NCBI GenBank assembly: GCA_003135055.1
Contig: PLDF01000200.1
Location: 18,789 to 55,249 of the forward strand
Length of the DNA: 36,461 nt
DNA from: Bryobacterales bacterium
GTDB lineage: Bacteria; Acidobacteriota; Terriglobia; Bryobacterales; Bryobacteraceae
Direction of reading: 5' to 3'
The translations under genes were made by a program, and so were the position numbers. Shown here piece by piece: positions 15,070-23,491 of the stretch. Every line of letters starts with the position of its first letter. Positions within the stretch are counted from its first letter, which is position 1. Under the pieces are notes generated by a model. It saw nothing but the letters and a program-made list of their open reading frames with translations. It had not been told where the DNA came from and searched no databases.

Positions 15070-17973
15070 CTAATCGAGAAAGCCCGAGAGCGTCGCACCG
15101 GCTTGTTGGACATCCTGAATGTTCAGCAAAGCGCCACATGCTTCGATCAGCCCCGCCGTAACGCCGGCCGGCCGGGAAGAGCTTAGCGGCAAATGAAGGT
15201 AGGGGTTGCCCTGGTATTGAATCATGGACCAGGTGGGATATGAAGGTAAGTTCTGCGCCAGCGTCAATTTGGCAATCAAGCGCCGGATCTTCCGGATGGT
15301 ATCGCCCAGCGCATCCTCTCCAGCCAGCGCATAAACCGCCGTACCGGCGACCTGCCCCACCGAATCGGCGACCGGCAGGGCGCTGGCGATAACCGCGGCT
15401 GCGCCTTCGGCAAGAAACAGGGCAGCCAGATCCTGCGGCTGGCCGCCATAGTCCCTGGCCCGACCGGTCAGACAGGAATTGAGAACAATCAGGGCGCCCT
15501 TTGAAAACACCGGATCGGCCAATCCTTCGCGTTGCTTGAAACCCTTCAATTCGGAACTCCCAAATGCGCCTCCCTGAAGGATCAGAAGTTCCTCGTCCTT
15601 GTCGAGGCCGCCGTGCCCGGTGTAGTGGAACACCGCGGGCCGCGACCGCAAGGCGCTTTCGACTGAGGCGAGAGTCGCTTCGGATCCCATCAGAGGACCG
15701 CTCGAAGGAAGTGTAAGACCGAGCCCCGGCAAGTCGCGGCCAAGCGATTGGGCTTCGGCCTGAGCCCGCCGCAACGGCCGTTGCGGAACGGCATCCCAGG
15801 GACATACCACCTCCACGCCGGATCCGCCGCTCGATGTTTGCGGCGCCAAACGGCGAAGCGCCGCGCCGGTTAGCGGGCGCCACCGGGCTAAGGGGCGGGC
15901 CCAGCCCAGGTAATCCTCGTTTCCCGGACCGAACCGGAGCGCCTCCCACGGGAATGCCGCCCAGTAGGGATCGCCGCTGACCAGAACGTCCACATTGGAC
16001 GAAGGGTGAAGTATTTCCCGCAGCGGATCGGGCAACGCATTCCACGCGGCGGCGCCGAGCTTCGCCATCGTGCTTTCCCAGCCGGTGGCGCTGCGCGACT
16101 CGGTGAAAACAGCCTGCAACTCCGTGAACAGCTCATACGCGCGGTCGGCGAAGGCCTGGGCGCGTCCATACCGAAGGGACGCGTCCGCGCGGCTGTCAAG
16201 GACGGCCAGAAGCAGATCGGCGAACGGCCGCGGACCGGTTCGATGGAGCGACTGCGCCGCCAGGATGCAGACCGGCCTGCCCACTTGCCGGCTCACTTGC
16301 TGGAGAGACTGACTGGCTTCCTGAAGGCCGGCCGCCGGCGACTCATCGAGTGCGCGAACCTGTCCCTCGCGAAGCGCGGCCAGGGCACGGAACACCCGAT
16401 CGGGATTTCCCGAGTCGACCATGATGCCGAGCCACTGCTTGTAAGCGCCTATTGCCTTGGCCTTCGATAGCCACAGAAGGGCGGGGTCGCTTTCACCACC
16501 CTCCACCAGCGCAAGCGCTTTGCGGGTTGCCGCCGTGCAGGCTTCCTTCCGGCCTTGCTTGTTGAGCAGCCCAGCGAGATTGTTCAGAATTCTGGCAAGT
16601 TCGGCGTTATAGACCCGCGGGTTCGCGGCCGCGAACGCGCCGGCGATCTGTACCGCTTCGGCGTAATTCTTTTCCGCCGCCGGGAAGTCGGCTAAACTTT
16701 CCTGAACGCGGGCCAGCGTGTCCAGAGTGGAGGCGAGCGACGGACCATAGATTGGCGGCTCGGCGGCTGCCAGAGCCCGCCTCATTTCGAGAGCGGTTTC
16801 AAGCGGCTCGCGCGCGGCGGCGGGGTCCTGGTCGAGAAGCCGGCTTCCGAGATGATCCAGGGTGGAAGCCAACTCCGGAGCGTACCTCCGCGGCTCCGCC
16901 TTCCATAGTTCCTCAAAGATGCGCCGCGCCTCGGCATATGCCTCGGAAGCGGCCCGTGAGTCGCCCAGGTCGGAGAGCAGATTTCCGAGATTGTGAAGCG
17001 TTGCGGCTAACCTGGAACGATAGACCCCAGGCGCCGATCGATCCAGTTCGCGGAACAGACTCAGCGCATCCTGGAGCGACTCCAGCGCGGCGGGAAGATC
17101 GCGCAGTTGCCGAAGCGTTCCCGAATAAGCCAGCAGCACCGTAGCGAAATCCGGCTTGTGAGAGCCGGCCTCCGGTTTGGGCAGATTCCGGTAGATTCCC
17201 CGCGCTTCTTCGAGCGCGGTTCGCGCCCCGGCCAGATCGTGCGCGGCTGTGCGCATGACACCCAGATTCGTCAGCGTCCCCGCAATATTGAAAAGATATT
17301 TGCCAGGGGAAGACTGCTCCAGGTTTCGATAGTGTCCCAATGCTTCGGTGAGCGTACTCTCCGCGGCGGGGTAGTTCCGTTGTTGGGAGAAAAGAATGCC
17401 GAGATTACTCAAAGTTGAGGCAAGGGCGCGCTGGTACTTTCCGGGATTTGCCCGCTCGAGCTCTCTTCGCAGAACCGCCGAACGAGCCAGCAGGTCCGTG
17501 GCTTCCGGAAGATTTCGAAGCTGGAGGGCGCAATTACCCAGCATTGCCGCGAAATACGCTTCACACTCCGAGAACTGGAGCTGCCGGCTCAAGGCGGCGG
17601 CGCGAGCGCAAGCGGCGCGAGCGGCCTTTTGCTGCGGCAGATCCAACCGGCTCACATCGTCGACCAGGTTGGCCAGCGCGCGAAGTCCCATCAATTCCAC
17701 GGCGCCCGCTTCGGCGACTCTTCCTTCGCCGGCCAGCCGTTGGATAATTGGCTGTCCGGCTTTCGGATCCCGTAGAAACGCTTGGATCTCGATATCCGGG
17801 CACGCGGAAATGGCTTGATTCAGAGACTCACTGTCGGCGAGCCCAAGATATTTGCGTACGCAATCCACCCAGACAACCGGTTCCGTTGGCAGCATAGGCG
17901 CCCCCGTTGCACTCATAAGATGCAATTGTAACTCGGTCAAGCCGATCGGCCGCCTAAGCCGGAGAGTCCCCAA
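15070..17973 (-). CDS. TPR-CHAT protein (tetratricopeptide repeats plus caspase-like domain)
   Basis: A 967-residue protein if begun at TTG 17973 (AGGAG lies 12 bases upstream); ATG 17916 would remove 19 residues. Residues about 130-500 carry roughly eight kinesin-light-chain-style TPR units, with recurring ASTLxNLG and PAAxxxxxEA patterns. The C-terminal CHAT domain (about 640-925) has the catalytic pair His787 in HYTGHGGLD and Cys834 in VLNSCLTG, and a typical EGAAAVIASALPVADSVG stretch. TPR-CHAT proteins in bacteria include caspase-like proteases of defence and CRISPR-linked pathways. This one is not next to CRISPR genes. It converges on the membrane protein gene, with 12 bp between the stops, and may be the second protease of one system. 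Confidence 0.88.
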   Translation of the reverse strand: MGTLRLRRPIGLTELQLHLMSATGAPMLPTEPVVWVDCVRKYLGLADSESLNQAISACPDIEIQAFLRDPKAGQPIIQRLAGEGRVAEAGAVELMGLRALANLVDDVSRLDLPQQKAARAACARAAALSRQLQFSECEAYFAAMLGNCALQLRNLPEATDLLARSAVLRRELERANPGKYQRALASTLSNLGILFSQQRNYPAAESTLTEALGHYRNLEQSSPGKYLFNIAGTLTNLGVMRTAAHDLAGARTALEEARGIYRNLPKPEAGSHKPDFATVLLAYSGTLRQLRDLPAALESLQDALSLFRELDRSAPGVYRSRLAATLHNLGNLLSDLGDSRAASEAYAEARRIFEELWKAEPRRYAPELASTLDHLGSRLLDQDPAAAREPLETALEMRRALAAAEPPIYGPSLASTLDTLARVQESLADFPAAEKNYAEAVQIAGAFAAANPRVYNAELARILNNLAGLLNKQGRKEACTAATRKALALVEGGESDPALLWLSKAKAIGAYKQWLGIMVDSGNPDRVFRALAALREGQVRALDESPAAGLQEASQSLQQVSRQVGRPVCILAAQSLHRTGPRPFADLLLAVLDSRADASLRYGRAQAFADRAYELFTELQAVFTESRSATGWESTMAKLGAAAWNALPDPLREILHPSSNVDVLVSGDPYWAAFPWEALRFGPGNEDYLGWARPLARWRPLTGAALRRLAPQTSSGGSGVEVVCPWDAVPQRPLRRAQAEAQSLGRDLPGLGLTLPSSGPLMGSEATLASVESALRSRPAVFHYTGHGGLDKDEELLILQGGAFGSSELKGFKQREGLADPVFSKGALIVLNSCLTGRARDYGGQPQDLAALFLAEGAAAVIASALPVADSVGQVAGTAVYALAGEDALGDTIRKIRRLIAKLTLAQNLPSYPTWSMIQYQGNPYLHLPLSSSRPAGVTAGLIEACGALLNIQDVQQAGATLSGFLD

Positions 17974-18355
17974 GACTTACTTAAGCTCCTACTTGATAAT
18001 TTGTCGCAGAGCGATGGAATGCCGTGAGTGGTCCTAGCGGTGTTTGTTAGCGTCGAAGACACCCATGCCAGGGAGGCATTTCGCGAGTGGATGTGAGCTT
18101 CATGGGCGCGTTTCGGGTCGCCAAAGGCCGTTCTGCCCGTGATCGTGGAGATCTCGCCCGGGAAGGCGCTTGCGGATGGAGAAATCGATCAAAACCTTAC
18201 TGGGCGCGGTCTTCCCGCATTCCTATCGACGATCCTGTTGTAGCAACGGTCAGATCCTCGTGGCGACCGATTCTTCAGGCAACGCTAAGTTGGACCCCAG
18301 CGGCAATGTAATTTATTCGAAGTCACTGCCGTGCGGATCAGGAGGTCCGCCCCGC
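17974..18355. other. Intergenic stretch with a doubtful small frame
   Basis: About 380 bp between the TPR-CHAT start and the holB stop. A frame from ATG 18176 encodes about 66 residues (including ILVATDSSGNAKLDPSGNVI), which look protein-like but match no family I know. It ends 20 bases inside the convergent holB gene (18376) and has no clear ribosome binding site, so it may be a remnant of a repeat-containing secreted protein. A short GCGGA/TCCGC hairpin (18333-18337, 18346-18350) follows holB on the minus strand without a T-run. Confidence 0.3.
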
Positions 18356-19375
18356 CTAACGCAGCTCGGCGATTAGGGCATCGAGGGCGATGGTCTTCTG
18401 GATGTTCCGCCGCGCCAGACCGGCGATCTCATCCACCTTCGCAACAGCCTTGCGGATCCACGCGAATTCCACTTTGCCCGCCAGTGTTTCCAGCTCCGGG
18501 CGGATGTCCATATTGCGGATTTCGCCTCCTCCTTGCTGCAGCGCCAGCAGATCGCGCAATAGCTCATAGAGCGCCTTCAAGTGCAGCTCCAGTTTCTCGC
18601 TCTTGGTGCGCCCGATGGCTTCCGCCACCGGCGCCCATGTCCCGAACGGCGCCGCCCCAGCGGCCACTTTCAGCAGGGCCAACATAGCCGCGCGGCGCTT
18701 GTCGTGCGCATCGATATCGAGCGAAATCGCCGCGCCCGGGCTACCCGCCGCCAGCGCCATCCTTCGCTCCGGCCGGTCGAGCCCGCGCGCCCGCACGAAT
18801 TCTTGCATCTCCCCGGCCGATAGCGGCGCGAGTTGAAACGGCACGGCGCGCGAGCGGATGGTGGGCAGCAGATCGTAAGCGTTCGCGGCCGTCATGATCA
18901 CCACCAGGTGGTCCGGCGGCTCTTCCAGCGTTTTCAGCAGCGAGTTGGCCGCCTGCTCGTTGGCGCGGTCCACGCCATCGATCAGAAACACCCGCCGGCT
19001 GCCGCGATGCGGCAGGAATTGCGCGCGCTCCTTGAGCAGCCGCGTTTGCGGAATCGAAATCTGGCGCAGCGGGCCATCCGGCGCAAAGGTTACGAAATCC
19101 GGATGTGACGCGAACAGCAGCGGGTCCTCATTGCGCTTCTCGGACGGCCACTTCTCGCGCGCCGCCACAGTTTCGAGGTTATCGGGCAGGCTCAGGTCGT
19201 CCTTCTCTATCCACTCCGCATGGCCCAGAAGCCGCGCGCCCAAACGCCGCGCCAGAGTTGCCTTGCCGATTCCTTCCGGCCCTGAAAACAGCAGCGTCTG
19301 CGCCAGGCGCTGCTGAGCGATCATCTGCTCGAGCGCTTGCGCCACGTGGGGGTTGCCCCAGAAATTATCGAACAT
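18356..19375 (-). CDS. holB: DNA polymerase III delta' subunit
   Basis: I chose ATG 19375, which overlaps the end of tmk by 11 bp and gives MFDNFWGNPHVAQALEQMI, a standard delta' beginning; the frame is open 19 codons further up. The 339-residue clamp-loader subunit has a P-loop GPEGIGKAT (32-40), a helix ending NSLLKTLEEPPDH, and the SRA form (IRSRAVPFQL) of the SRC arginine-finger motif. The zinc-binding cysteine module seen in E. coli delta' is absent. It helps load the beta sliding clamp onto DNA. tmk-holB is a common bacterial pairing. Confidence 0.92.
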   Translation of the reverse strand: MFDNFWGNPHVAQALEQMIAQQRLAQTLLFSGPEGIGKATLARRLGARLLGHAEWIEKDDLSLPDNLETVAAREKWPSEKRNEDPLLFASHPDFVTFAPDGPLRQISIPQTRLLKERAQFLPHRGSRRVFLIDGVDRANEQAANSLLKTLEEPPDHLVVIMTAANAYDLLPTIRSRAVPFQLAPLSAGEMQEFVRARGLDRPERRMALAAGSPGAAISLDIDAHDKRRAAMLALLKVAAGAAPFGTWAPVAEAIGRTKSEKLELHLKALYELLRDLLALQQGGGEIRNMDIRPELETLAGKVEFAWIRKAVAKVDEIAGLARRNIQKTIALDALIAELR

Positions 19376-20006
19376 AGGCGCCCACCACGGCCCACACCGC
19401 GCGCTCGATTTCGTCGAAGGACGCCCGCCCATCGACCACCTTGACGCGCTCGGGCTCGCGCTCCGCCAGCGCGTGATACGCTTCGTAAACCCGCTGGTGA
19501 AATTCGACCGACTGCTCGTCCATGCGCGTTTCGCAGTGCGGCTCCGCGGCGTTTCGCGCGTGCGCCCGCGCCAGACTGGTCTCCGCGCCGATATCCACCA
19601 GGATGGTCACGTTGGGCTTCAGACCGCGGCACGCGATGCGATCGAGCGCCAGAACATTCTCCGCTCCCAATCCGCGCCCGTAACCCTGGTAAACCAGCGA
19701 GGAATCGGTGAACCGGTCGGCCAGCACCACTTCGCCACGCTGCAGCGCCGGTGCGATCCACTCGTCCACGTTCTGCGCGCGCGAGGCGAAATAGAGCAGC
19801 AGCTCGGCCGAAGCGCAAAGCTCCTGGTTGGCGGAATCGAGCAAAATGCGCCGGATTTTCGTTCCGATGGGGGTGCCGCCAGGCTCCGCCGTTTCGAGCA
19901 CGGTTCGTCCCAACCCGCGCAGACGGGCAGCCAGACGATGCATCTGGGTGGTCTTACCGGAGCCGTCCATGCCTTCGAACGTGATAAAGAGTCCCTGGCT
20001 TGCCAT
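19365..20006 (-). CDS. tmk: Thymidylate kinase
   Basis: The 213-residue protein starts at ATG 20006 with GAGG about 7 bases upstream; the frame is open further up but without family sequence. It has the P-loop EGMDGSGKTT (11-20), EPGGTPIG (41-48) and the DR motif in ADRFTDSSLVYQGYGRGLG (96-114). It phosphorylates dTMP to dTDP with ATP, in the cytoplasm, for DNA synthesis. Its last 11 bases overlap holB, so the two are translated together. Confidence 0.95.
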   Translation of the reverse strand: MASQGLFITFEGMDGSGKTTQMHRLAARLRGLGRTVLETAEPGGTPIGTKIRRILLDSANQELCASAELLLYFASRAQNVDEWIAPALQRGEVVLADRFTDSSLVYQGYGRGLGAENVLALDRIACRGLKPNVTILVDIGAETSLARAHARNAAEPHCETRMDEQSVEFHQRVYEAYHALAEREPERVKVVDGRASFDEIERAVWAVVGAYVR

Positions 20007-20082
20007 GCGAGCCTCTATTCTAGCTTCTAGATCCCCGACCGCGAGATTCGGTGTTACCGCGAGACCGCTTGCTGACGCGCAC

Positions 20083-20116
20083 GGCTCCGATCGGAGCCAC
20101 GCTCCGTAAGCGGAGC
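20083..20116. repeat. Tandem palindromes (REP-like element)
   Basis: GGCTCCGATCGGAGCC (20083-20098) is a perfect 16-bp palindrome. Two bases later GCTCCG (20101-20106) pairs with CGGAGC (20111-20116) around a TAAG loop. The two hairpins share the GCTCCG/CGGAGC arms, as expected of a REP-type element built from duplicated arms. It lies upstream of tmk and next to a decayed gene. Confidence 0.6.
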
Positions 20117-20142
20117 GGTTCCAGCAAGGGCGGCTGAACACC

Positions 20143-20629
20143 GATTGAAACCAATGAACGCGCTTGTGTCTCTTCATCGGCGGCCATCCCGAGCGCATCG
20201 TGGTCGACTCCGGCCTTGATTGGGGCCAGGACATGAAACGGCTCGCCAAGAGGCTCAACCAGGCTGGGGCTCAAGGCTTGGCCATGCTTCCTTTTCTTCG
20301 CAACCTCCCCCAAGGCGCTTTCGGTCTTCCACCGATGGCGCCCGAAGTTGACGCCTTGACCCCAAGCCCGGATGGAATACGGTAAGCCTGACCATCCGGC
20401 AGGAAGACAGGTTGGGCATGAGCAATCATCCCGAATACCTCCCTTGGCCCGACCGCGTGGCGATGCCCGGCGAGCGGATCGGTAAGGTATTTTGCTCTGG
20501 TATTTCCCGCCGCCGCAGTGCGACCGGGGTGACGAGGCGAAGCCCCACTGGCTTGTTGGCGGCTATCATCCGCCACAACGCAAGGATCGCCGTCTGCCCG
20601 CTGCAATGCGGGCGAAAGCGCGGCACTAG
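20143..20629 (+). pseudogene. Decayed C-terminal fragment of a glycosyltransferase-39-like membrane protein
   Basis: The conserved soluble tail of this family can be read across three frames: GGHPERIVVDSGLDWGQDMK and KRLNQAG from about 20179; after a shift near 20370, GWNTVSLTIRQEDRLGMSNH and PWPDRVAMPGERIGKVF; and after a shift near 20493, LWYFPPPQCDRGDEAKPHWL up to TAG 20627-20629. The GGHPER and DSxLDWGQD segments are typical of the ends of ArnT/PMT-type sugar transferases, as I recall them. The transmembrane part is missing and the left border is near the palindromic repeats. The intact TMTC-like gene on the opposite strand follows 51 bp later. Confidence 0.65.
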
Positions 20630-20679
20630 CCAAACAGCCAAGCCAGACAGACTGCCAAGCGGAAATAGCGTGCCTCTTG

Positions 20680-22857
20680 CTACTTCAGAAGCTCCGGCGC
20701 GCAGCCGAAATCCTCCATGGCGGTCCGCCGGATTGCGGCGGATTCGAAATTCCGCCATCCTCGCGCCAGGCCCGCGATCATGTTTCGCGACGCCGCGCAG
20801 ATGTCGCTGTGAACCATCGGGCAATTCAAGTCGAGGCTTGGCTCGCCACCCTGACGGCTGACGGCGCACCCATGCGGGTCGATTTCCGAGTATAGCTCCA
20901 GCAGTTTCGAGGTGAGCGCATACCGGCCGGGATCCTCGGCTATGGCTTCCACCAGCGCGGCGGCGGCCTGGCGCCGGTCGCCGGCCGCGCGGTAGGCCTC
21001 AGCCAATTGTTCCAGAAGATCGGGGTTTGCATCCAACATGCGCCCGCGCTCGAACGCCGCCATCGCGTGCCGCGGGTCGGCGAGGCGCGTGTAGGTCAAG
21101 CCCATTTGCAGGTACAAGGCGCTGGGCGCAAATGTCAGTCCCGGCATGCCCCGCTTCGCGTTCAGCAGCCGATTCCTCTCGTCCTGAGCCAACTCGATCT
21201 TCTCGCTGCGCAAGAGCGCGTTCAACGATTTCCCGTACCAATACCCGGCGCTGGTTCCGGCGAAGGCAGCGCCCGCGGTGTTTCCGGACGCCAGCTTGTC
21301 CCCTAACGTTCGGTAAACCAGGGCTGCATCGCGGTAGGCGAACCCCGTGTTCTCAAGATCCGGCAGACCGTCGAGAATCGCCAGCGCGCGGTCCACTTCG
21401 CCAATGGTTTGGCTCCAGTCGTTCAGTGGCGAAAGATAGGCCTTGGTGGCCGCGACCAGGTTGGTCCGGTAGCTGCCGGGAGCGGCATCCAATCCGCTCT
21501 GCCAGAATCGTCCCGGGTCCAGCCAGTCGGCGTTCCGGTCGTAGGTCCGGCCTGCGAACGCGATCAGAATCAGAGTCAACGCCGCTATGCCGGCGTGCCG
21601 GTAAGAAGGCTGCCGCGCTGGAAGGCGCTGCCAGACGGCGTAAATCGCATAGGCGGCACAGGCCGCAAATCCCACGGACGGAAGATACAAAAAACGCTCC
21701 CCCATAATAGTTCCGATGACGATCACGAGGTTCGAAACGGGCGCAAGGGTGACGAAGAAGAAGACGATGAAAAAGAACACCGGCTTGTGGCGCCGGTAAG
21801 AACGCACCGCCGCCACGGCCGCGGCAATACACGCGATCAGCGCGATGAAAGTCTTCCAATCCTCCCATCTGCTCCATCCCCAGCCGAATAGCGGAATCTG
21901 GTTGAAGGAGTAGTCGTAGGACAATCGCGCCGGCCATGCCAGCAGCAGCAAATACTTGCCAATAACCTTCACGGCGGTCAGCCGCGCGGTCAAAAAACCT
22001 GCGCCCTTGAGCGGGTTATCGCCGAATGGAAACGGCGCCGCCGCGGCGTTGGCGAGCACATGCGCGCGCGCGTACAGAAAAATCAGACACGGGAGGGCTA
22101 CGGCGGCATATCCGGGAATGCGCGACCGCCACGAGGCCGCTCGTTCGAACGTGAAATCGTAGAGCGCGATGACGGCCGCCGCCACGATGGCTCCCTCCTT
22201 GGAAAACATCCCCACCGTAACGGCTAGCGTCATCGCTGCCAGCCATGCCGCTCTCCGGCGTCCCGAGGTCCGCAGCGCGTGCCGGTGGCAGAGCAAGGCT
22301 GCCAGCACTCCGAAGGCGGCCAGCATGTCGGCCCGGCCCACGATGTTCGTAACCGCCTCGGTCAGCACGGGATGCAGCCCCCAGATGGCGGTCAGCAGCA
22401 ACGCCACCGGAATCTGTTCGAAGATCACCATCCCCAGCGCATAAACCAGCGCGATGTTCACCGCGTGCAGGACCAGATTGAACCAGTGATACCCGGCCGG
22501 ACTCGTACCGTTTCCCAATACGGCGTAATTGAACAGGTACGACAACGTGGTCAAAGGCCGATAGAGGCCGGACAAGCCCAATGGATATTGCTCGGTCAGG
22601 ATGCGGAGGATGTGGCTGGAAGTCACGGCGCGGATGCGAGGGTCGTTGAGGATGACCGGATCGTTATCCAGCAGAAACGGCGCCTGCAACGAATTCGAGT
22701 AAACGCAGAATGCGACGCCGATGACGGCGGCCGGCAGCAGCGCGTGCCTTATGGCTTCCGGCGTCAGGATGGGAGCGGAAGCGGCTTTGGCTCGCAGGTC
22801 TCTATTTTTCGTTTCCCCGGCAAAAGCCTTGCCCGCTTTTCGCTTGTCGCGCCTCAC
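20680..22857 (-). CDS. TMTC-like multi-pass glycosyltransferase with C-terminal TPRs
   Basis: The 725-residue protein starts at GTG 22857 (an in-frame TAG lies two codons before). After a basic N-terminus come about ten hydrophobic segments between residues 38 and 430. The first loop has the family pattern FLLDNDPVILNDPRI and YRPLTTLSYLFNYAVLG, followed by GYHWFNLVLHAVN, as in the GT-C fold of TMTC/O-mannosyltransferase-like proteins; the paired acidic motif appears here as DND. Residues about 430-700 are soluble and contain TPR-like units (GLTYTRLADPRHAMAAFERG, LAEAYRAAGDRRQAAAALVE). It probably transfers a lipid-linked sugar to protein or glycan outside the membrane. Acceptor unknown. Confidence 0.82.
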   Translation of the reverse strand: MRRDKRKAGKAFAGETKNRDLRAKAASAPILTPEAIRHALLPAAVIGVAFCVYSNSLQAPFLLDNDPVILNDPRIRAVTSSHILRILTEQYPLGLSGLYRPLTTLSYLFNYAVLGNGTSPAGYHWFNLVLHAVNIALVYALGMVIFEQIPVALLLTAIWGLHPVLTEAVTNIVGRADMLAAFGVLAALLCHRHALRTSGRRRAAWLAAMTLAVTVGMFSKEGAIVAAAVIALYDFTFERAASWRSRIPGYAAVALPCLIFLYARAHVLANAAAAPFPFGDNPLKGAGFLTARLTAVKVIGKYLLLLAWPARLSYDYSFNQIPLFGWGWSRWEDWKTFIALIACIAAAVAAVRSYRRHKPVFFFIVFFFVTLAPVSNLVIVIGTIMGERFLYLPSVGFAACAAYAIYAVWQRLPARQPSYRHAGIAALTLILIAFAGRTYDRNADWLDPGRFWQSGLDAAPGSYRTNLVAATKAYLSPLNDWSQTIGEVDRALAILDGLPDLENTGFAYRDAALVYRTLGDKLASGNTAGAAFAGTSAGYWYGKSLNALLRSEKIELAQDERNRLLNAKRGMPGLTFAPSALYLQMGLTYTRLADPRHAMAAFERGRMLDANPDLLEQLAEAYRAAGDRRQAAAALVEAIAEDPGRYALTSKLLELYSEIDPHGCAVSRQGGEPSLDLNCPMVHSDICAASRNMIAGLARGWRNFESAAIRRTAMEDFGCAPELLK

Positions 22858-23491
22858 CCCCTACATGTTACATCGAGCCAAACTTCCTCCAGTCGAATAG
22901 CCGCGACTGGCTGACTGATCGGGGGGCCGCGGGCACTATTTGCCTTCCGCGGCGCCGTCGATCTCCTGGCTTCTGCCCGCTGGCGCGGACCTGAAATCCA
23001 CCGGTAACCCGTCGCGACTCAGGTGAATACCCCATCAGATGTACTTAAACGCGCTCAAACCGGTGAAAAAGCGGCATTTCGGCGCGAAACCATTGACTCC
23101 AGGCACTGGACGTGATGTAATCAACCACCGGCTTAAACGCGTGGTATAGCTTGCGATATGTCTGCTTGTGCATTGAAGGGAATGAATTTCTCTTGACATT
23201 GGGGTGGTCTATCGGTTATCAATGACTTTTGCTGCACTTTTGCGGTTCGTGTGCAATTTTTGTGTTTGCCCGCTGCTGGCGCCGACGATTAGAAGATAAA
23301 CAGCATGTGCCGCGGCTAGGAATTACGGTAGTACCCGGAGGCCTGCTTGGTGGCCGAAGGTAGTTTTACTCTCCGCCCGACACGGAGAGATTCCCTTAGG
23401 TTGACTGAACGGTTTTGAGGCTAACTTTTTGAGGCTCAGAATGAAAGAGAACTTCGACCGATTCAAATTCGCACTCTACAAGGAGAAGGAA
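22858..23491. promoter_or_regulatory. Long leader region with candidate promoter for the first secreted protein
   Basis: This 634-bp gap separates the divergent TMTC-like gene from the secreted protein start at 23492. TTGACA at 23193-23198 is a perfect -35 box; TATCAA at 23217-23222, 18 bases further, is a four-of-six -10 box. That would give an untranslated leader of roughly 260 bases. The leader holds a perfect 7-bp hairpin, CTCTCCG (23369-23375) with CGGAGAG (23383-23389), and a smaller GGCC/GGCC stem near 23342-23355. I see no known riboswitch and no gene in the region. Confidence 0.45.

Noticed and set aside
8850..17973. The CHAT locus as part of a type III-E CRISPR (Craspase) system
   Set aside because: No CRISPR repeats, Cas7-11-like or other cas genes are present in the window.
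23290..23440. A cyclic-di-GMP or other known riboswitch in the secreted-protein leader
   Set aside because: I compared it by eye with the GEMM-type pattern and the conserved core bases are absent.
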